DNA from: a bacterium
Lineage (GTDB): Bacteria > Bdellovibrionota_C > UBA2361 > RFPC01
Length of the DNA stretch: 64,000 nt
NCBI GenBank assembly: GCA_009926305.1
Contig: RFPC01000001.1
Span: 35,681-99,680 of the forward strand
Direction: 5' to 3'
Shown: one piece after another, positions 17,636 through 27,260 of the stretch
Layout of the letters: every line of letters starts with the position of its first letter
Numbering within the stretch: position 1 is the stretch's first letter
Translations under genes and position numbers: made by a program
The notes under the pieces: generated by a model
What the model saw: the letters and a program-made list of their open reading frames with translations, nothing else
Database searches by the model: none
Told to the model about the DNA's origin: nothing

Positions 17636-20065
17636 TTGAGTGACTATATTCGGTGGCTAGAGGACGTTTCTCATGAAGATACTGCTGAGGTAGGAGGAAA
17701 GAACGCTTCTCTTGGAGAACTGTTTCGAGAATTAACAAAAGACGGCATACAAGTGCCCTATGGATTCGTCATTACCGCAAGTGCCTATCGTAGGTTTCTC
17801 CGGGTTGCTCAGATTGAGGCTCGTATCATGCAGCTTCTTTCAGTGCTTGATACAAAAGATCTTTCTGATCTGCAAAAACGTGCACGAGCAATACGTGAGT
17901 TAATTATATCTGCTAGTTTTGATGATGTATTGAGGGGTGAGATTACTCAAGCATATGCGCATCTTTGCAAAGAGTCTGGCTCACCTGTTGATGTAGCTGT
18001 TCGTAGTTCTGCTACTGCTGAGGATCTTCCCGAGGCAAGCTTTGCAGGGCAGCAAGAGAGTTTTTTGAATGTCTCCGGGGAGCGAGCGTTACTTCAGGCC
18101 TGTAAGCAGTGTTTTGCATCTCTATTTACGGAAAGGGCGATTTCATATCGAGTTGAGCAAGGCTTTGATCAAGATGATATTGCTCTCTCAGTAGGTGTAC
18201 AGCGCATGGTCCGTGCAGACCTTGCTTGCTCAGGAGTCGTCTTCACACTTGATCCAGATTCTGGATTTCAAGACGTCGTACTTATAACTGGGGTGCACGG
18301 TCTTGGTGAGCCATTAGTGCAGGGAAAAATTTCACCAGATGAGTTTTATGTTTTTAAGCCAACGCTCCGTGATGGATATCGTGCAATTCTTGCCAAAAAT
18401 CTTGGTACAAAGTGGAATAAGATGGTCTATTCTGAATCAGGTCAAGCTACCACAACAACAATACGTGCTTCCTATGCTGAGCGCTCACGTTTTGTATTAA
18501 ATGATGATGAGGTGCTCTTACTCGCTGAATGGGCATGCCGAATAGAGGATCATTTTTCTAAGAAACTTGGGCGACCGGCTCCCATGGATATAGAATGGGC
18601 AAAAGATGGTAATGATGGAAAGTTATATGTCGTGCAAGCAAGACCCGAAACGGTAGTCTCTCAGCGCGAGCAACATCTGCTCCAAACATATCGACTAAAG
18701 CAAGTGGGGGAGGTTCTCCTGAGTGGACAAGCTATTGGTCAGCGAGTCGGTCATGGAGCAGTACGGGTATGTCCTGATATATCTCGAATGTGTGAATTTC
18801 AGCAAGGTGAGATCCTTGTGGCAGATACAACCGATCCTGATTGGGAACCTCTCATGGAGAAAGCGAGTGCTATTATTACGAATCGTGGTGGACGCACGAG
18901 TCATGCGGCGATCGTTAGTAGAGAACTTGGTGTTCCTTGCGTTGTTGGAACAGAGTTTGCCACTGACACGCTCCGAGATGGTCAAGAAGTAACCGTATCG
19001 TGCTCGGAAGGAGAGGTAGGAAAGGTGTATAAGGGTCTCATTGAATTTGAGGTGGAGGAAGTCTCCCTTCCAAGTTTGCCTACAACGAGTACGAAAGTCT
19101 GTTTAAATGTTAGCGAGCCTCGTAAAGCATTTACCCATGCAGCATTGCCGAATGACGGAGTTGGTCTAACGAGAATTGAATTCATTCTTGGCTCATACAT
19201 CGGCATTCATCCACGGGCCCTGATTGATTTCGAGCAGATTAAAGATCCCATAACCCGAAGAGAGATTGAGAAGCTCACCTGGAGCTATCCTCGTAAAGCA
19301 GAGTTCTTCATAGAGCGCTTGGCTCAGGGAGTCGCCATGATAGCAGCAGCGTTCTATCCAAAGCCTGTGATCGTACGATGTAGTGATTTGAAATCAAATG
19401 AGTATGCCAGACTTCTCGGAGGAGAACAGTTCGAACCAGCGGAGGAAAATCCGATGCTCGGATGGCGAGGCGCTTCGAGATACTATGATGAAAGATTCCG
19501 TTCTTGTTTTGAGCTTGAATGCGAGGCGATTAAGAGAGTCTTTTATACTCTTGGCCTCAAAAATATTATACTGATGGTTCCATTTTGTCGCACGCCAGAG
19601 GAGGGGAGAAAGATTATTGAACTCTTTAATGATTTTGGGATTCATCAAAGTGATATTCCCATTTATGGTATGTGTGAGATTCCCTCGAATATACTCTTGG
19701 CGGATGAGTTTCTTGAAATATTTGACGGACTGAGTATTGGTTCTAATGATCTGACACAGCTCGTGCTTGGCGTCGATAGGGATTCTGCATTAGTAGCTCA
19801 CCTCTTTTCAGAGGTAGAGCCATCTGTTCAAAAGCTCATACGAGAAGTGATTCAGTCTGCACATCGGCATGGAAAATACATTGGACTTTGTGGAGATGCA
19901 CCCTCTTCGAATCCAGATATCCTTCGTTTTCTCGTTGAAGAGGGTATTGATGCTATTTCAGTTACACCAGATGTTCTCCTGAAGACGCGTATCGCTGTTT
20001 CTGCACTAGAAGATGAGACGAAACCTGAATCATCTGTGTCTTTGGCGCAGGTTCAAGTTCAATAA
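17636..20065 (+). CDS. ppsA: Phosphoenolpyruvate synthase
   Basis: Converts pyruvate and ATP to PEP, AMP and phosphate. The 809 residues show the N-terminal ATP/pyruvate-binding domain (about 15-345, VGGKNASLGEL at the start), the swivelling phosphohistidine domain with GGRTSHAAIVSRELG (about 418-432) and the C-terminal PEP/pyruvate barrel with the catalytic cysteine in IGLCGDAPS. The start is TTG, supported by GAGGAGGAG eight bases before. Length and domain order are normal. In this context it may serve gluconeogenesis during stress or starvation. Confidence 0.95.
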   Translation: MSDYIRWLEDVSHEDTAEVGGKNASLGELFRELTKDGIQVPYGFVITASAYRRFLRVAQIEARIMQLLSVLDTKDLSDLQKRARAIRELIISASFDDVLRGEITQAYAHLCKESGSPVDVAVRSSATAEDLPEASFAGQQESFLNVSGERALLQACKQCFASLFTERAISYRVEQGFDQDDIALSVGVQRMVRADLACSGVVFTLDPDSGFQDVVLITGVHGLGEPLVQGKISPDEFYVFKPTLRDGYRAILAKNLGTKWNKMVYSESGQATTTTIRASYAERSRFVLNDDEVLLLAEWACRIEDHFSKKLGRPAPMDIEWAKDGNDGKLYVVQARPETVVSQREQHLLQTYRLKQVGEVLLSGQAIGQRVGHGAVRVCPDISRMCEFQQGEILVADTTDPDWEPLMEKASAIITNRGGRTSHAAIVSRELGVPCVVGTEFATDTLRDGQEVTVSCSEGEVGKVYKGLIEFEVEEVSLPSLPTTSTKVCLNVSEPRKAFTHAALPNDGVGLTRIEFILGSYIGIHPRALIDFEQIKDPITRREIEKLTWSYPRKAEFFIERLAQGVAMIAAAFYPKPVIVRCSDLKSNEYARLLGGEQFEPAEENPMLGWRGASRYYDERFRSCFELECEAIKRVFYTLGLKNIILMVPFCRTPEEGRKIIELFNDFGIHQSDIPIYGMCEIPSNILLADEFLEIFDGLSIGSNDLTQLVLGVDRDSALVAHLFSEVEPSVQKLIREVIQSAHRHGKYIGLCGDAPSSNPDILRFLVEEGIDAISVTPDVLLKTRIAVSALEDETKPESSVSLAQVQVQ

Positions 20066-20083
20066 GAAGAGATTGCTCATATG

Positions 20084-20311
20084 CTAATCGCGTAATTCCA
20101 TCTCACAGTGGGGACATAAAAAAATGTCTGGATTACTCATTGGTGGCTCTTCATCCGTTATATCGAGTTCATCAGTGTAGTTAAAAAGTTTGCCACATCT
20201 TGAGCAGGCAACAGCAATTGTATCATCTTTCCGATTGAATTGATCTGAGGTTCGAAGCGTTACATTTCGCTTCCTAGTCTTTTGTCCAAATGACTTCAAT
20301 TTGTGCACCAT
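20084..20311 (-). CDS. Small zinc-ribbon protein
   Basis: A 75-residue protein starting MVHKLKSFG, with a basic N-terminus and a zinc ribbon made of CSRCGK and CPHCEM, 33 residues apart, separated by an acidic loop. It begins five bases after the cfa stop on the same strand, so it is co-transcribed. A longer in-frame start would overlap cfa. It is probably a nucleic-acid- or protein-binding accessory factor; no function can be named. Confidence 0.7.
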   Translation of the reverse strand: MVHKLKSFGQKTRKRNVTLRTSDQFNRKDDTIAVACSRCGKLFNYTDELDITDEEPPMSNPDIFLCPHCEMELRD

Positions 20312-20316
20312 ATATA

Positions 20317-21576
20317 TTACGCCTCTTTCTGAAATAGAACTTGATAGAGTTGACATGGCCCCGTTCGAAAGCTCGCTTCCACACTGTAGAGATAAAATTC
20401 CCACATTCTCATGAAGCGCTCGCTATACTGTCCTCCAAGCTTAAGAACCTGTTCTCGATGTTTATTGAAATTTGCTCTCCAATGAGCAATTGTATGGACA
20501 TAGTGCTCACGAAGATTTTCAATATGAGTGATGATAAGCCCTGCTCTTCGCATCTCATAAGTAATCTCCTCAAGTCTTGGAAGATAACCACCTGGAAAAA
20601 TATATTTCATAAGCCATGGGTCGGAACCTTCCTCGGGGGCACTAGCCGTAGAAATTGTATGGAGAAGCCCACGTCCACCAGGGCGAAGCACTCGTCGAAT
20701 CATCCCCATGAATTGTGAATACGATTGTCTCCCCACATGTTCAAACATGCCGATGCTTACAAAGTAATCAAAGGTCCCATCGAGTTCGCGATAGTCAAGA
20801 AGAAGTGCCTTGGCTCGATTGGACATTCCTTTTGGGCCGAGGACATTCTTTACATAGTGATATTGTTTTTGGCTCAGGGTAATGCCTGTGGCATGAATAT
20901 TTGCAAAGCGTTGAGTAATATAATGAAGCATGCCACCCCAGCCACATCCAACATCAACGAGAGATGCATCGCTATCTCTAATGGCAAGCTTATCTGCAAT
21001 CAGGGAATATTTATTTTGTTGAATCTCGAAAAGTGTTTCATCAGGTGAACGTTGATAGCCACATGAGTATGTCATTGACCTATCGAGCATATATGAAAAG
21101 AAGGTGTTTCCAAGGTCATAATGATCTCTAACATTCTTGCTGCTCGAAGTCAGTCGGGTTGGACTTCGAAGGAGATGCTGCAACAAAATGCGTAGCCGTG
21201 TTTGTATGTCTTCTCGAATATGCTCCCACAGCTTATTCTGAAATAAAATGCAGAAAAAATCTCCAAGAGATCCATGGAGAATCTCCCATTCTCCATCCAT
21301 GTAGCTCTCTCCGAGGCCAAGTGAGCCTTGTTGGATAAGCCGTATAAAGAGGTTCTCGTTATGAATACGCCAAGTGCAATCATAGCCAGAGTTTTGTCGC
21401 CCATATGTTTGCGTTTTTCCGTTGGGAAACACGATTCGTAATGTCCCATAATGAATCTGCTGCAGTAATCTGTGTGCAGCAATTGGAACTACGGGAAGAG
21501 CTTTTGATGATACTACTCGCAGTTGGGGACTATGCGTAATATCCTGTTGCGCCTGTTTTTCAATTAAAAATCCCAC
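20317..21576 (-). CDS. cfa: Cyclopropane-fatty-acyl-phospholipid synthase
   Basis: S-adenosylmethionine-dependent enzyme that adds a methylene bridge to unsaturated fatty-acyl chains in the inner membrane, a known protection against acid, drying and stationary phase. The 419 residues include VRDHYDLGNTFFSYMLD, the SAM-binding VDVGCGWGGML (about 215), FVSIGMFEHVG with the bicarbonate-site Glu/His, and the C-terminal Tyr-rich region. The N-terminal ~110 residues are the usual lipid-binding domain. It is divergent from the DUF2267 gene, with 214 bases between. Confidence 0.95.
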   Translation of the reverse strand: MGFLIEKQAQQDITHSPQLRVVSSKALPVVPIAAHRLLQQIHYGTLRIVFPNGKTQTYGRQNSGYDCTWRIHNENLFIRLIQQGSLGLGESYMDGEWEILHGSLGDFFCILFQNKLWEHIREDIQTRLRILLQHLLRSPTRLTSSSKNVRDHYDLGNTFFSYMLDRSMTYSCGYQRSPDETLFEIQQNKYSLIADKLAIRDSDASLVDVGCGWGGMLHYITQRFANIHATGITLSQKQYHYVKNVLGPKGMSNRAKALLLDYRELDGTFDYFVSIGMFEHVGRQSYSQFMGMIRRVLRPGGRGLLHTISTASAPEEGSDPWLMKYIFPGGYLPRLEEITYEMRRAGLIITHIENLREHYVHTIAHWRANFNKHREQVLKLGGQYSERFMRMWEFYLYSVEASFRTGPCQLYQVLFQKEA

Positions 21577-21790
21577 TTTAACCCCCCTTGTTTCATATCT
21601 TGTGACTGATTAACCGAGATGAATTGGTTTGTCGGTGATTTGTATCATTGTTCATCAGGGTGGTGTTTCTAGACGATCGCGATCATGGTAGCTGACATTG
21701 GCAAATTCTATTCTTTCTTACGATTGAGATTGTACAAAGGATAGCAAGCAGGAAAATCAACCGATGCTGTTCCTTCTTGGAGGAAAAGGG

Positions 21791-22228
21791 ATGAACTTTG
21801 AAGCCTATATCGATAGTACACGTATATTTATTAGTGACGTTGCTAGTGAACTTGGAACGCCACAGGATATCGATCGAGCTTTTCGAGTTACAAGGGCAGT
21901 GTTCGCTGCTCTGCGTGAGAGATTGACCAAAGAAGAATCTTTCGATCTCATCTCACAACTTCCATTTCTTTTAAAGGCGCTTTACATCGATGGCTGGAAT
22001 CCTAGTCGACAAAAGGTAGCTGAGGGACGGCACATCTCTGATTTTGTAGCGACTGTACGACAAGCAGATATGCGCTCAATGTCAAAAGATTTTGGTAATG
22101 ATCATTCTGCACAGACTTCAATAGAGGCTGTATTTCGGGTGCTCAAACAGAAAATTAGTAACGGAGAAGTGGCGCATATAGCAGGTGGATTTCCGAAAGA
22201 ATTGAAGAGTTTCTGGTTAAATGCCTAA
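21791..22228 (+). CDS. DUF2267-family protein
   Basis: A 145-residue helical protein of the DUF2267 family, recognised by the pattern of helices ending in AVFAALRERLTKEESFDLISQLPFLLKALYIDGW and a second half with AVFRVLKQKISNGEVAHIAGGFPKEL. The two halves look like a pseudo-repeat, common in this family. The ATG at 21791 has GGAGG seven bases before; the ATG at 21764 lacks a site. It leads a three-gene run with DUF5335 and PCMT-esterase. The molecular role is unknown; the family is often found among stress genes. Confidence 0.88.
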   Translation: MNFEAYIDSTRIFISDVASELGTPQDIDRAFRVTRAVFAALRERLTKEESFDLISQLPFLLKALYIDGWNPSRQKVAEGRHISDFVATVRQADMRSMSKDFGNDHSAQTSIEAVFRVLKQKISNGEVAHIAGGFPKELKSFWLNA

Positions 22229-22242
22229 AGAGGGGGAAGAGA

Positions 22243-22575
22243 ATGGCGATACGCGAGTTAGAGAAGCAAGAGTGGCAACAGTATTTTTCTCATCTGCCTC
22301 AAGCAGGGCAGTATGAAGAGTTTCAGATTGAGGTGATTTCACCACGAATAGGTGCTCAGGTTGATGCCGCCTGGGAGCCATTTAAAAATATGAAATATGA
22401 TCCCTCAAACGATGAAATTGAGATTCTATCACCAAAAGTTGGACACTTCATTCGATCTCCTCAACAGGTTACCGTCGAGGCTAATAATTCTGGAGCTGAG
22501 ATTATGGAAGTTATAGATAAGGAGCAAACAAAGTTCATTATAAGCCTACGTACAGCAAAGAAACTTGAACGATAG
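22243..22575 (+). CDS. DUF5335-family protein
   Basis: A 110-residue protein matching the pattern of the DUF5335 family as I remember it: MAIRELEKQEW at the start, then IEVISPRIGAQVDAAWEPFKNMKYDPSNDEIEI and a repeated IEILSPKVGHFIRSPQQVTVE. It is beta-rich, without membrane segments or cysteines. GGGGGA precedes the ATG. It lies 14 bases after the DUF2267 gene and 5 before the fusion enzyme. The function is unknown. Confidence 0.85.
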   Translation: MAIRELEKQEWQQYFSHLPQAGQYEEFQIEVISPRIGAQVDAAWEPFKNMKYDPSNDEIEILSPKVGHFIRSPQQVTVEANNSGAEIMEVIDKEQTKFIISLRTAKKLER

Positions 22576-22580
22576 AGACA

Positions 22581-24596
22581 ATGAGCATGCCGGCAGGAAG
22601 GAATGGTGCGACCGGAGCTCTCTCCGCACGTCTTCGATTAGAAATGGTTGAGAAGCAGATTCGTGCTCGAGGAATTCATTCTGCAGCAATTCTGTCCGCT
22701 ATGCAGGTAGTTCCTCGAGAAGAATTTCTTCCGATCGAGAGTCGTGGTCTTGCATATAAGGACCAACCCGTTCCAATCGGCCACGGGCAAACAATTTCAC
22801 AACCATATATTGTGGCTCTGATGCTTGAGTTGCTTGGTCTCAAATCCACCGACACAGTACTTGAGGTCGGCGTTGGGAGTGGCTATGCAATTGCTATTAT
22901 CAGTCGGATCGTGACTCGAGTGTATGGAATTGAATGGCATGCTGACTTAGCGATACATGCCTGTGAGCGAATTCAGAAGCTTGGGTATGAAAATGTAGTT
23001 GTTCAGCAAGGAGATGGCTCCCAGGGATTGCCAGAGAAAGCTCCCTTCGATGCAATTCTTGTATCAGCAGCAGGATGGAGTATTCCAGACGTGCTTCGTA
23101 GACAGTTGAAGATAGGTGGGAAGATGGTTCTTCCTGTCGGTAAAAAGTACGACATACAAAAACTCTTGTGTATTCAACGAGTCAGTAAAGAAAGATTTAT
23201 TGAAAAGGAGCATGGGTCAGTACGGTTTGTGCCACTCGTTGGGAGTGCTGGTTGGGACTCGAGGCTTGCTCCCCAGGTAAAGAGCAACGGTACTCTTCCT
23301 AAGCTTATTCATGAGGTTGCTATTCCTTTTGATGACATCTATGGAGATCACTTGGATGGGCTCATAGAGCGCATCGGAGAGAGTCGTATAGTTTTAATAG
23401 GTGAAGCAACTCATGGAACATCGGAATTTTACACTATACGTGCTGCCATCACTGAGCAGCTAATATCCCGGAAGGGATTTACCATTGTCGCGATTGAAGG
23501 TGATTGGCCAGATGCATATTATATAAACTCCGACTTACAGGGGAATAAAGAGCATCGACAAGAAGGATTTATTCCCTTTGGTAGATTTCCAATATGGATG
23601 TGGAGAAATGCTGAAACGGCTCGTTTTCTCTGTTGGCTAAAGAGCTATAATTCTCAAATAAAAGAACCAGAAGACCGGGTACTATTTGCTGGACTTGATA
23701 TTTATAGTCTCCATTCATCGATGACAGCAGTTCTTCGTATCCTTGAGCAGATAGATGTGCCGTTGGCTAATAAGGTTCGAGCGCGATATGAGTGTCTGAC
23801 TCCCTGGGAAGAAGAGCCAAGCGATTATGGAAGGGCGGTCTTATCTGGAATACGAAAGGATTGTGAAGAGCAAGTTCTCTCTGTTCTACAAGAGCTACTG
23901 GAGTGGAGACTTCAACTCAATAGCAATGGTCATAAGAAAAGTGACTTAATGAATTTGTTGCAAAATGCCCGCATTGTCGCTAATGCAGAGGAGTATTACC
24001 GAAGTCTTTATTGTAGCTCCACGAGTTCATGGAATCTTCGTGATCAACACATGTTTGATACTCTGAATCAGCTACTAGAGGGTAATGGAGGGACTTCGCG
24101 AGCCGTAGTCTGGGCTCATAATTCGCATATCGGAATAGCATCTGCAACAGAGATGGGAAAGCGTGGGGAGTTCAATCTTGGTCAGTTATGCAGAGAGGCT
24201 TTCAAGGAGAAAGCATATCATATTGGCTTCGGCCTGAATGGAGGTGTGGTAGCAGCTGCTTCCCATTGGGGTGGTAAGCTGGAGAGAAAAAAAATTCATC
24301 CAGCTATAAGTGGAAGTTATGAAAACATCTTTCACGAATCACACGTACCAAGATGCTTTCTTCCTCTGCGGGAGCCTGCACGTAAGGAGGTATGCGAGGA
24401 GCTCAAAGAATCTCGACTCGAGAGAGCGATTGGTGTCATCTACAGACCAGAGCGAGAGCGATCCAGCCACTATTTTCACGCAGTTCTACCAGAGCAGTTT
24501 GATGAATATGTATGGTTTGATACTACAAAACCAGTTACCCCCCTTCCAGAAGTAGAATCGCATGGAGCACCTGATATCTTTCCCTTTGGACTATGA
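22581..24596 (+). CDS. PCMT-erythromycin esterase fusion protein
   Basis: Two-domain protein of 671 residues. Residues ~15-215 are an L-isoaspartyl protein carboxyl methyltransferase domain (VPREEFLP, HGQTISQPYIVALMLELL, SAM motif VLEVGVGSGYA, DAILVSAA), which repairs aged proteins. Residues ~240-660 are an erythromycin-esterase-like hydrolase domain with LIGEATHGTSEFY carrying the conserved Glu and His, IEGDWPDAYYIN, and WAHNSHIG further on. Known EreA-type enzymes open macrolide rings, but in this fusion the substrate is unknown, and resistance should not be assumed. It lies in a stress-gene block directly after DUF5335. Confidence 0.92.
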   Translation: MSMPAGRNGATGALSARLRLEMVEKQIRARGIHSAAILSAMQVVPREEFLPIESRGLAYKDQPVPIGHGQTISQPYIVALMLELLGLKSTDTVLEVGVGSGYAIAIISRIVTRVYGIEWHADLAIHACERIQKLGYENVVVQQGDGSQGLPEKAPFDAILVSAAGWSIPDVLRRQLKIGGKMVLPVGKKYDIQKLLCIQRVSKERFIEKEHGSVRFVPLVGSAGWDSRLAPQVKSNGTLPKLIHEVAIPFDDIYGDHLDGLIERIGESRIVLIGEATHGTSEFYTIRAAITEQLISRKGFTIVAIEGDWPDAYYINSDLQGNKEHRQEGFIPFGRFPIWMWRNAETARFLCWLKSYNSQIKEPEDRVLFAGLDIYSLHSSMTAVLRILEQIDVPLANKVRARYECLTPWEEEPSDYGRAVLSGIRKDCEEQVLSVLQELLEWRLQLNSNGHKKSDLMNLLQNARIVANAEEYYRSLYCSSTSSWNLRDQHMFDTLNQLLEGNGGTSRAVVWAHNSHIGIASATEMGKRGEFNLGQLCREAFKEKAYHIGFGLNGGVVAAASHWGGKLERKKIHPAISGSYENIFHESHVPRCFLPLREPARKEVCEELKESRLERAIGVIYRPERERSSHYFHAVLPEQFDEYVWFDTTKPVTPLPEVESHGAPDIFPFGL

Positions 24597-24715
24597 GCAA
24601 ACGGTTTGTGATAGGGCAAAAGGAGCAACCTACTGCTCCAATTTTGCAGATAGTTATTTTCAATGGGAATGAATATTTACCTTCTCAACTCATGTTGAGG
24701 CACTTAGGGTAAATT

Positions 24716-25222
24716 TTATCCCAGAATAGGGTTCATAGCTTCCTCGTTGAGAGAGTGGGTAGATATGTTTGTTAATTCACGATCAATATTTTTTTCATCA
24801 TTGAGCATATGACCCACAGTCTCCATGATCTTTTTATACCCTAGGGTTTTCGCGTAGGCTTGGCAGGTGCCAAATCCAGAGATGTCATGATGGTTAAGAT
24901 GTTGAATGGAGACGGCAATTCCAGCTTCTCGGACTTGAAGGTCGGTTGAGCGACTAATGATTTCAGTCGCCTCATGAATGAGACCACGGGTCGCTTCGCA
25001 TCCTTCTCCCCCAATATCAGCGTCAAGCTCAAGGAAGATATTTTCCAATGTCTCAAGATGATGTCGAGTCTTTTTCTGAAGCTCTTCAATGACTTTTCGA
25101 AGTTCGGGTGTTTTCGCTTCTTTCAGCAAAGTCGGAAAGAAGCCAAGTTGTCGATTTGCTGAATCGTATCGGTCTCTGAGTTGTTCAATAAAGAGGTCCT
25201 TCAAGTTTGCAATCTTACTCAT
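24716..25222 (-). CDS. DUF892/YciE-type ferritin-like protein
   Basis: A 168-residue four-helix-bundle protein of the DUF892 (YciE/YciF) family, recognised from LKDLFIEQLRDRYDSANRQLGFFPTL at the start, QHLNHHDISGFGTCQAYAKTLGY and the C-terminal DEKNIDREL. Some of the Glu and His residues could bind a di-metal centre. The ATG at 25222 (MSKIANL) was chosen over 25234. YciE-like proteins are stress-induced; the reaction is unknown. It is divergent from the next gene. Confidence 0.88.
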   Translation of the reverse strand: MSKIANLKDLFIEQLRDRYDSANRQLGFFPTLLKEAKTPELRKVIEELQKKTRHHLETLENIFLELDADIGGEGCEATRGLIHEATEIISRSTDLQVREAGIAVSIQHLNHHDISGFGTCQAYAKTLGYKKIMETVGHMLNDEKNIDRELTNISTHSLNEEAMNPILG

Positions 25223-25345
25223 ACTAAACTCCATTGATAACTTGCTACGCTATTGTGAATTTAATTGTGATGTTATTGAGCAATCGTGTCAGTGATAACG
25301 ATCAGCTTATGGTACTAGAAGTATCATCTGGCAAGTGGAGCAGAG

Positions 25346-26545
25346 ATGAATCAAAGCCTGATGAATCATAGCCTGTACAGAGCTCCTCGTAATGAGAGAA
25401 TTGCTCTTGCCAAAGGGTTGATGGAAGATTTTGTGAATTCAACAGGGCTACTCGGAGATCCTGCCACAAGTCGGCGCTATCTATGGACCGATGCATTCGC
25501 AGTCTGTAACTTGGTCTCACTCTATCGCCTTACTCAACAAAAGAGATTCTTACAATTAGCTCTGAAGCTTGTGGTACAGGTTCATGAGGTCTTGGGACGT
25601 CATCGTGAAGATGATATCCGAACAGGATGGTTGAGCGGTTTTAATGAGCATCAGGGCCGAAAACATCCAACAAGTGGTGGTTTGCGAATTGGCAAGAAGT
25701 TAATGGAGCGACATGCCACTGAGTCATTTGATGAGCAGCTAGAGTGGAGTCGTGATGGACAGTATTTTCATTATCTTGCAAAGTGGGCTCACGCACTTTC
25801 CGTAATTGGTTACGAGACAGGAGATAAGACATATCATAGGCAGGCATACGAGCTCATTAAAGCCACCTTACCCAAGTTTCTCTATCAAACTGCATCTTCG
25901 ATGAATCGTCGAATGTATTGGAAGATGAGCATTGATCTCTCTCGTCCACTCGTCTCATCAATGGGGCATCTCGATCCTCTCGATGCTCTTATAGTGGTTT
26001 ATCAGATCCAGAGGAATTATTCCGAAAGGAAGGAAGATTTTGAATCTGAGCAAGAGAGCTTGATGGAGATTTGCGGTCATTCGACGTGGAGAACGACAGA
26101 TATGCTCAGTATTGGTTCTCTTATGATTGAAGCGTATCGAATGGGACAGCTCATTATGCTTGGAGAGACTCTTGATGTTTCACTCCTCTATGAAGTTATT
26201 CATGGAGCCTATGAAGGGCTCTCAGAGCTCGAAGGGGTAGATTGGGATACTAACCCGGAGCTCCGCTTGGCTTTCCGAGAGTTGGGACTCGTTATCGGAC
26301 TCAAAGCCATTGGGCGTTTTTCTGAATTGGTACTTCAAGAGAAAGGTCTGCGAGATGTTCTTGCAAAATCTCTAGTCGCCTTTGAACGCTTCTTGCCCCT
26401 TGTTGGAGTAATAGAAAGTTTCTGGTTAGCTCCTGAGCATAGGCTAAATAATACCTGGATTCAGCATGTAGACATAAACGAGGCAATGCTTGTTACTACG
26501 CTACTACCCGATGGATTTCTTGAGTTAGAACCTGAAGAGAGTTGA
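25346..26545 (+). CDS. Alpha-helical protein of unknown function
   Basis: A 399-residue cytoplasmic protein. Blocks such as YLWTDAFAVCNLVSLYR, GQYFHYLAKWAHALSVIGYETG, SMGHLDPLDALIVVYQI and WLAPEHRLNNTWIQHVDINEAML repeat the rhythm of paired helices, as in (alpha/alpha)6-barrel glycosidases and similar folds. No catalytic pair of that superfamily can be fixed with confidence, although D and E residues lie at helix ends. The position among stress genes and near a glucan phosphorylase makes a carbohydrate link plausible, but this is only inference. Confidence 0.8.
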   Translation: MNQSLMNHSLYRAPRNERIALAKGLMEDFVNSTGLLGDPATSRRYLWTDAFAVCNLVSLYRLTQQKRFLQLALKLVVQVHEVLGRHREDDIRTGWLSGFNEHQGRKHPTSGGLRIGKKLMERHATESFDEQLEWSRDGQYFHYLAKWAHALSVIGYETGDKTYHRQAYELIKATLPKFLYQTASSMNRRMYWKMSIDLSRPLVSSMGHLDPLDALIVVYQIQRNYSERKEDFESEQESLMEICGHSTWRTTDMLSIGSLMIEAYRMGQLIMLGETLDVSLLYEVIHGAYEGLSELEGVDWDTNPELRLAFRELGLVIGLKAIGRFSELVLQEKGLRDVLAKSLVAFERFLPLVGVIESFWLAPEHRLNNTWIQHVDINEAMLVTTLLPDGFLELEPEES

Positions 26546-26640
26546 TCGATATCATAGGCGAAAATAAAGAGCAGATTTACAGTTTTGGATATCGGGTTGA
26601 CCCGTCTTAAAAGAACACAATACTTAAGGAGGTATTCAAA

Positions 26641-27114
26641 ATGACATTTCTACCATCGCTCTTTGAGCCTAGGTCCCGTCTTTCATCATTCTTTCCATCT
26701 CTACGCCGTGAGCGTTATGGTGATGTTGAGGATGTAATGGAGAATCTATGGAGTCAATTTCCCGTTCCTGCATACACCATAGGAGTGAATGGAAAGCGGT
26801 TTCCGATAGACATCGAGGAGCAAAATGATAAGTACGTTATTCAGGCTGAGATGCCGGGTATTAGCAAAGAGAACATTGATATTACTCTGAAGGATAAGGT
26901 GCTAATTGTCCGATATGAACAAGGTGAAGAAAAGGAGGAAAAGGGGAAAAGCTATCTTTGTCGCGAATGCTGGAAAGGATCATCATCGCGTTCAGTCATG
27001 TTGCCACATGCAAAGGGAGAGCAGGATGTCGAGGCAACATTACGTGATGGCGTATTAAAAATTGAGGTGAAGAAGGAGCCAGCTGAGGTTTCAAAGAGAA
27101 TTGCTATCCACTAG
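26641..27114 (+). CDS. Hsp20/alpha-crystallin small heat-shock protein
   Basis: Second Hsp20 of the window, 157 residues. The alpha-crystallin domain is about residues 50-157, with FPIDIEEQNDKYVIQAEMPG at its start and DGVLKIEVKK as the closing G-x-L motif. It carries two cysteines in YLCRECW, unusual for this family. The ribosome site TTAAGGAGGT eight bases before the ATG is close to ideal, suggesting strong expression. A terminator follows. It sits among other stress genes. Confidence 0.94.
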   Translation: MTFLPSLFEPRSRLSSFFPSLRRERYGDVEDVMENLWSQFPVPAYTIGVNGKRFPIDIEEQNDKYVIQAEMPGISKENIDITLKDKVLIVRYEQGEEKEEKGKSYLCRECWKGSSSRSVMLPHAKGEQDVEATLRDGVLKIEVKKEPAEVSKRIAIH

Positions 27115-27140
27115 TTGAAAATATTTCGATAGTACGAGGA

Positions 27141-27165
27141 TGGAGTCTCTTCCTAAGAGACTCCA
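27141..27165 (+). terminator. Intrinsic terminator after hsp20
   Basis: A perfect 11-base stem, tggagtctctt / aagagactcca, with a 3-base loop (cct), starts 27 bases after the hsp20 stop. It is followed by the T-rich ctttgtatttt. It separates hsp20 from the glucan phosphorylase gene. Confidence 0.8.
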
Positions 27166-27260
27166 CTTTGTATTTTGAATTGGTGATATAACCCATCAAT
27201 CGGGAGAAATTACTTTGAAAGAGTGTAAGATAACTATTCTCTTGTCATAACCATTCTTCG

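Noticed and set aside
22581..24596. Macrolide-resistance gene
   Set aside because: The esterase domain is fused to a protein-repair methyltransferase and lies among stress genes; the motif alone does not show antibiotic hydrolysis.
26597..26625. TTGACC with a -10-like ATACTT before the second hsp20
   Set aside because: The implied transcript start would fall on the ribosome-binding site, so it cannot be the working promoter.
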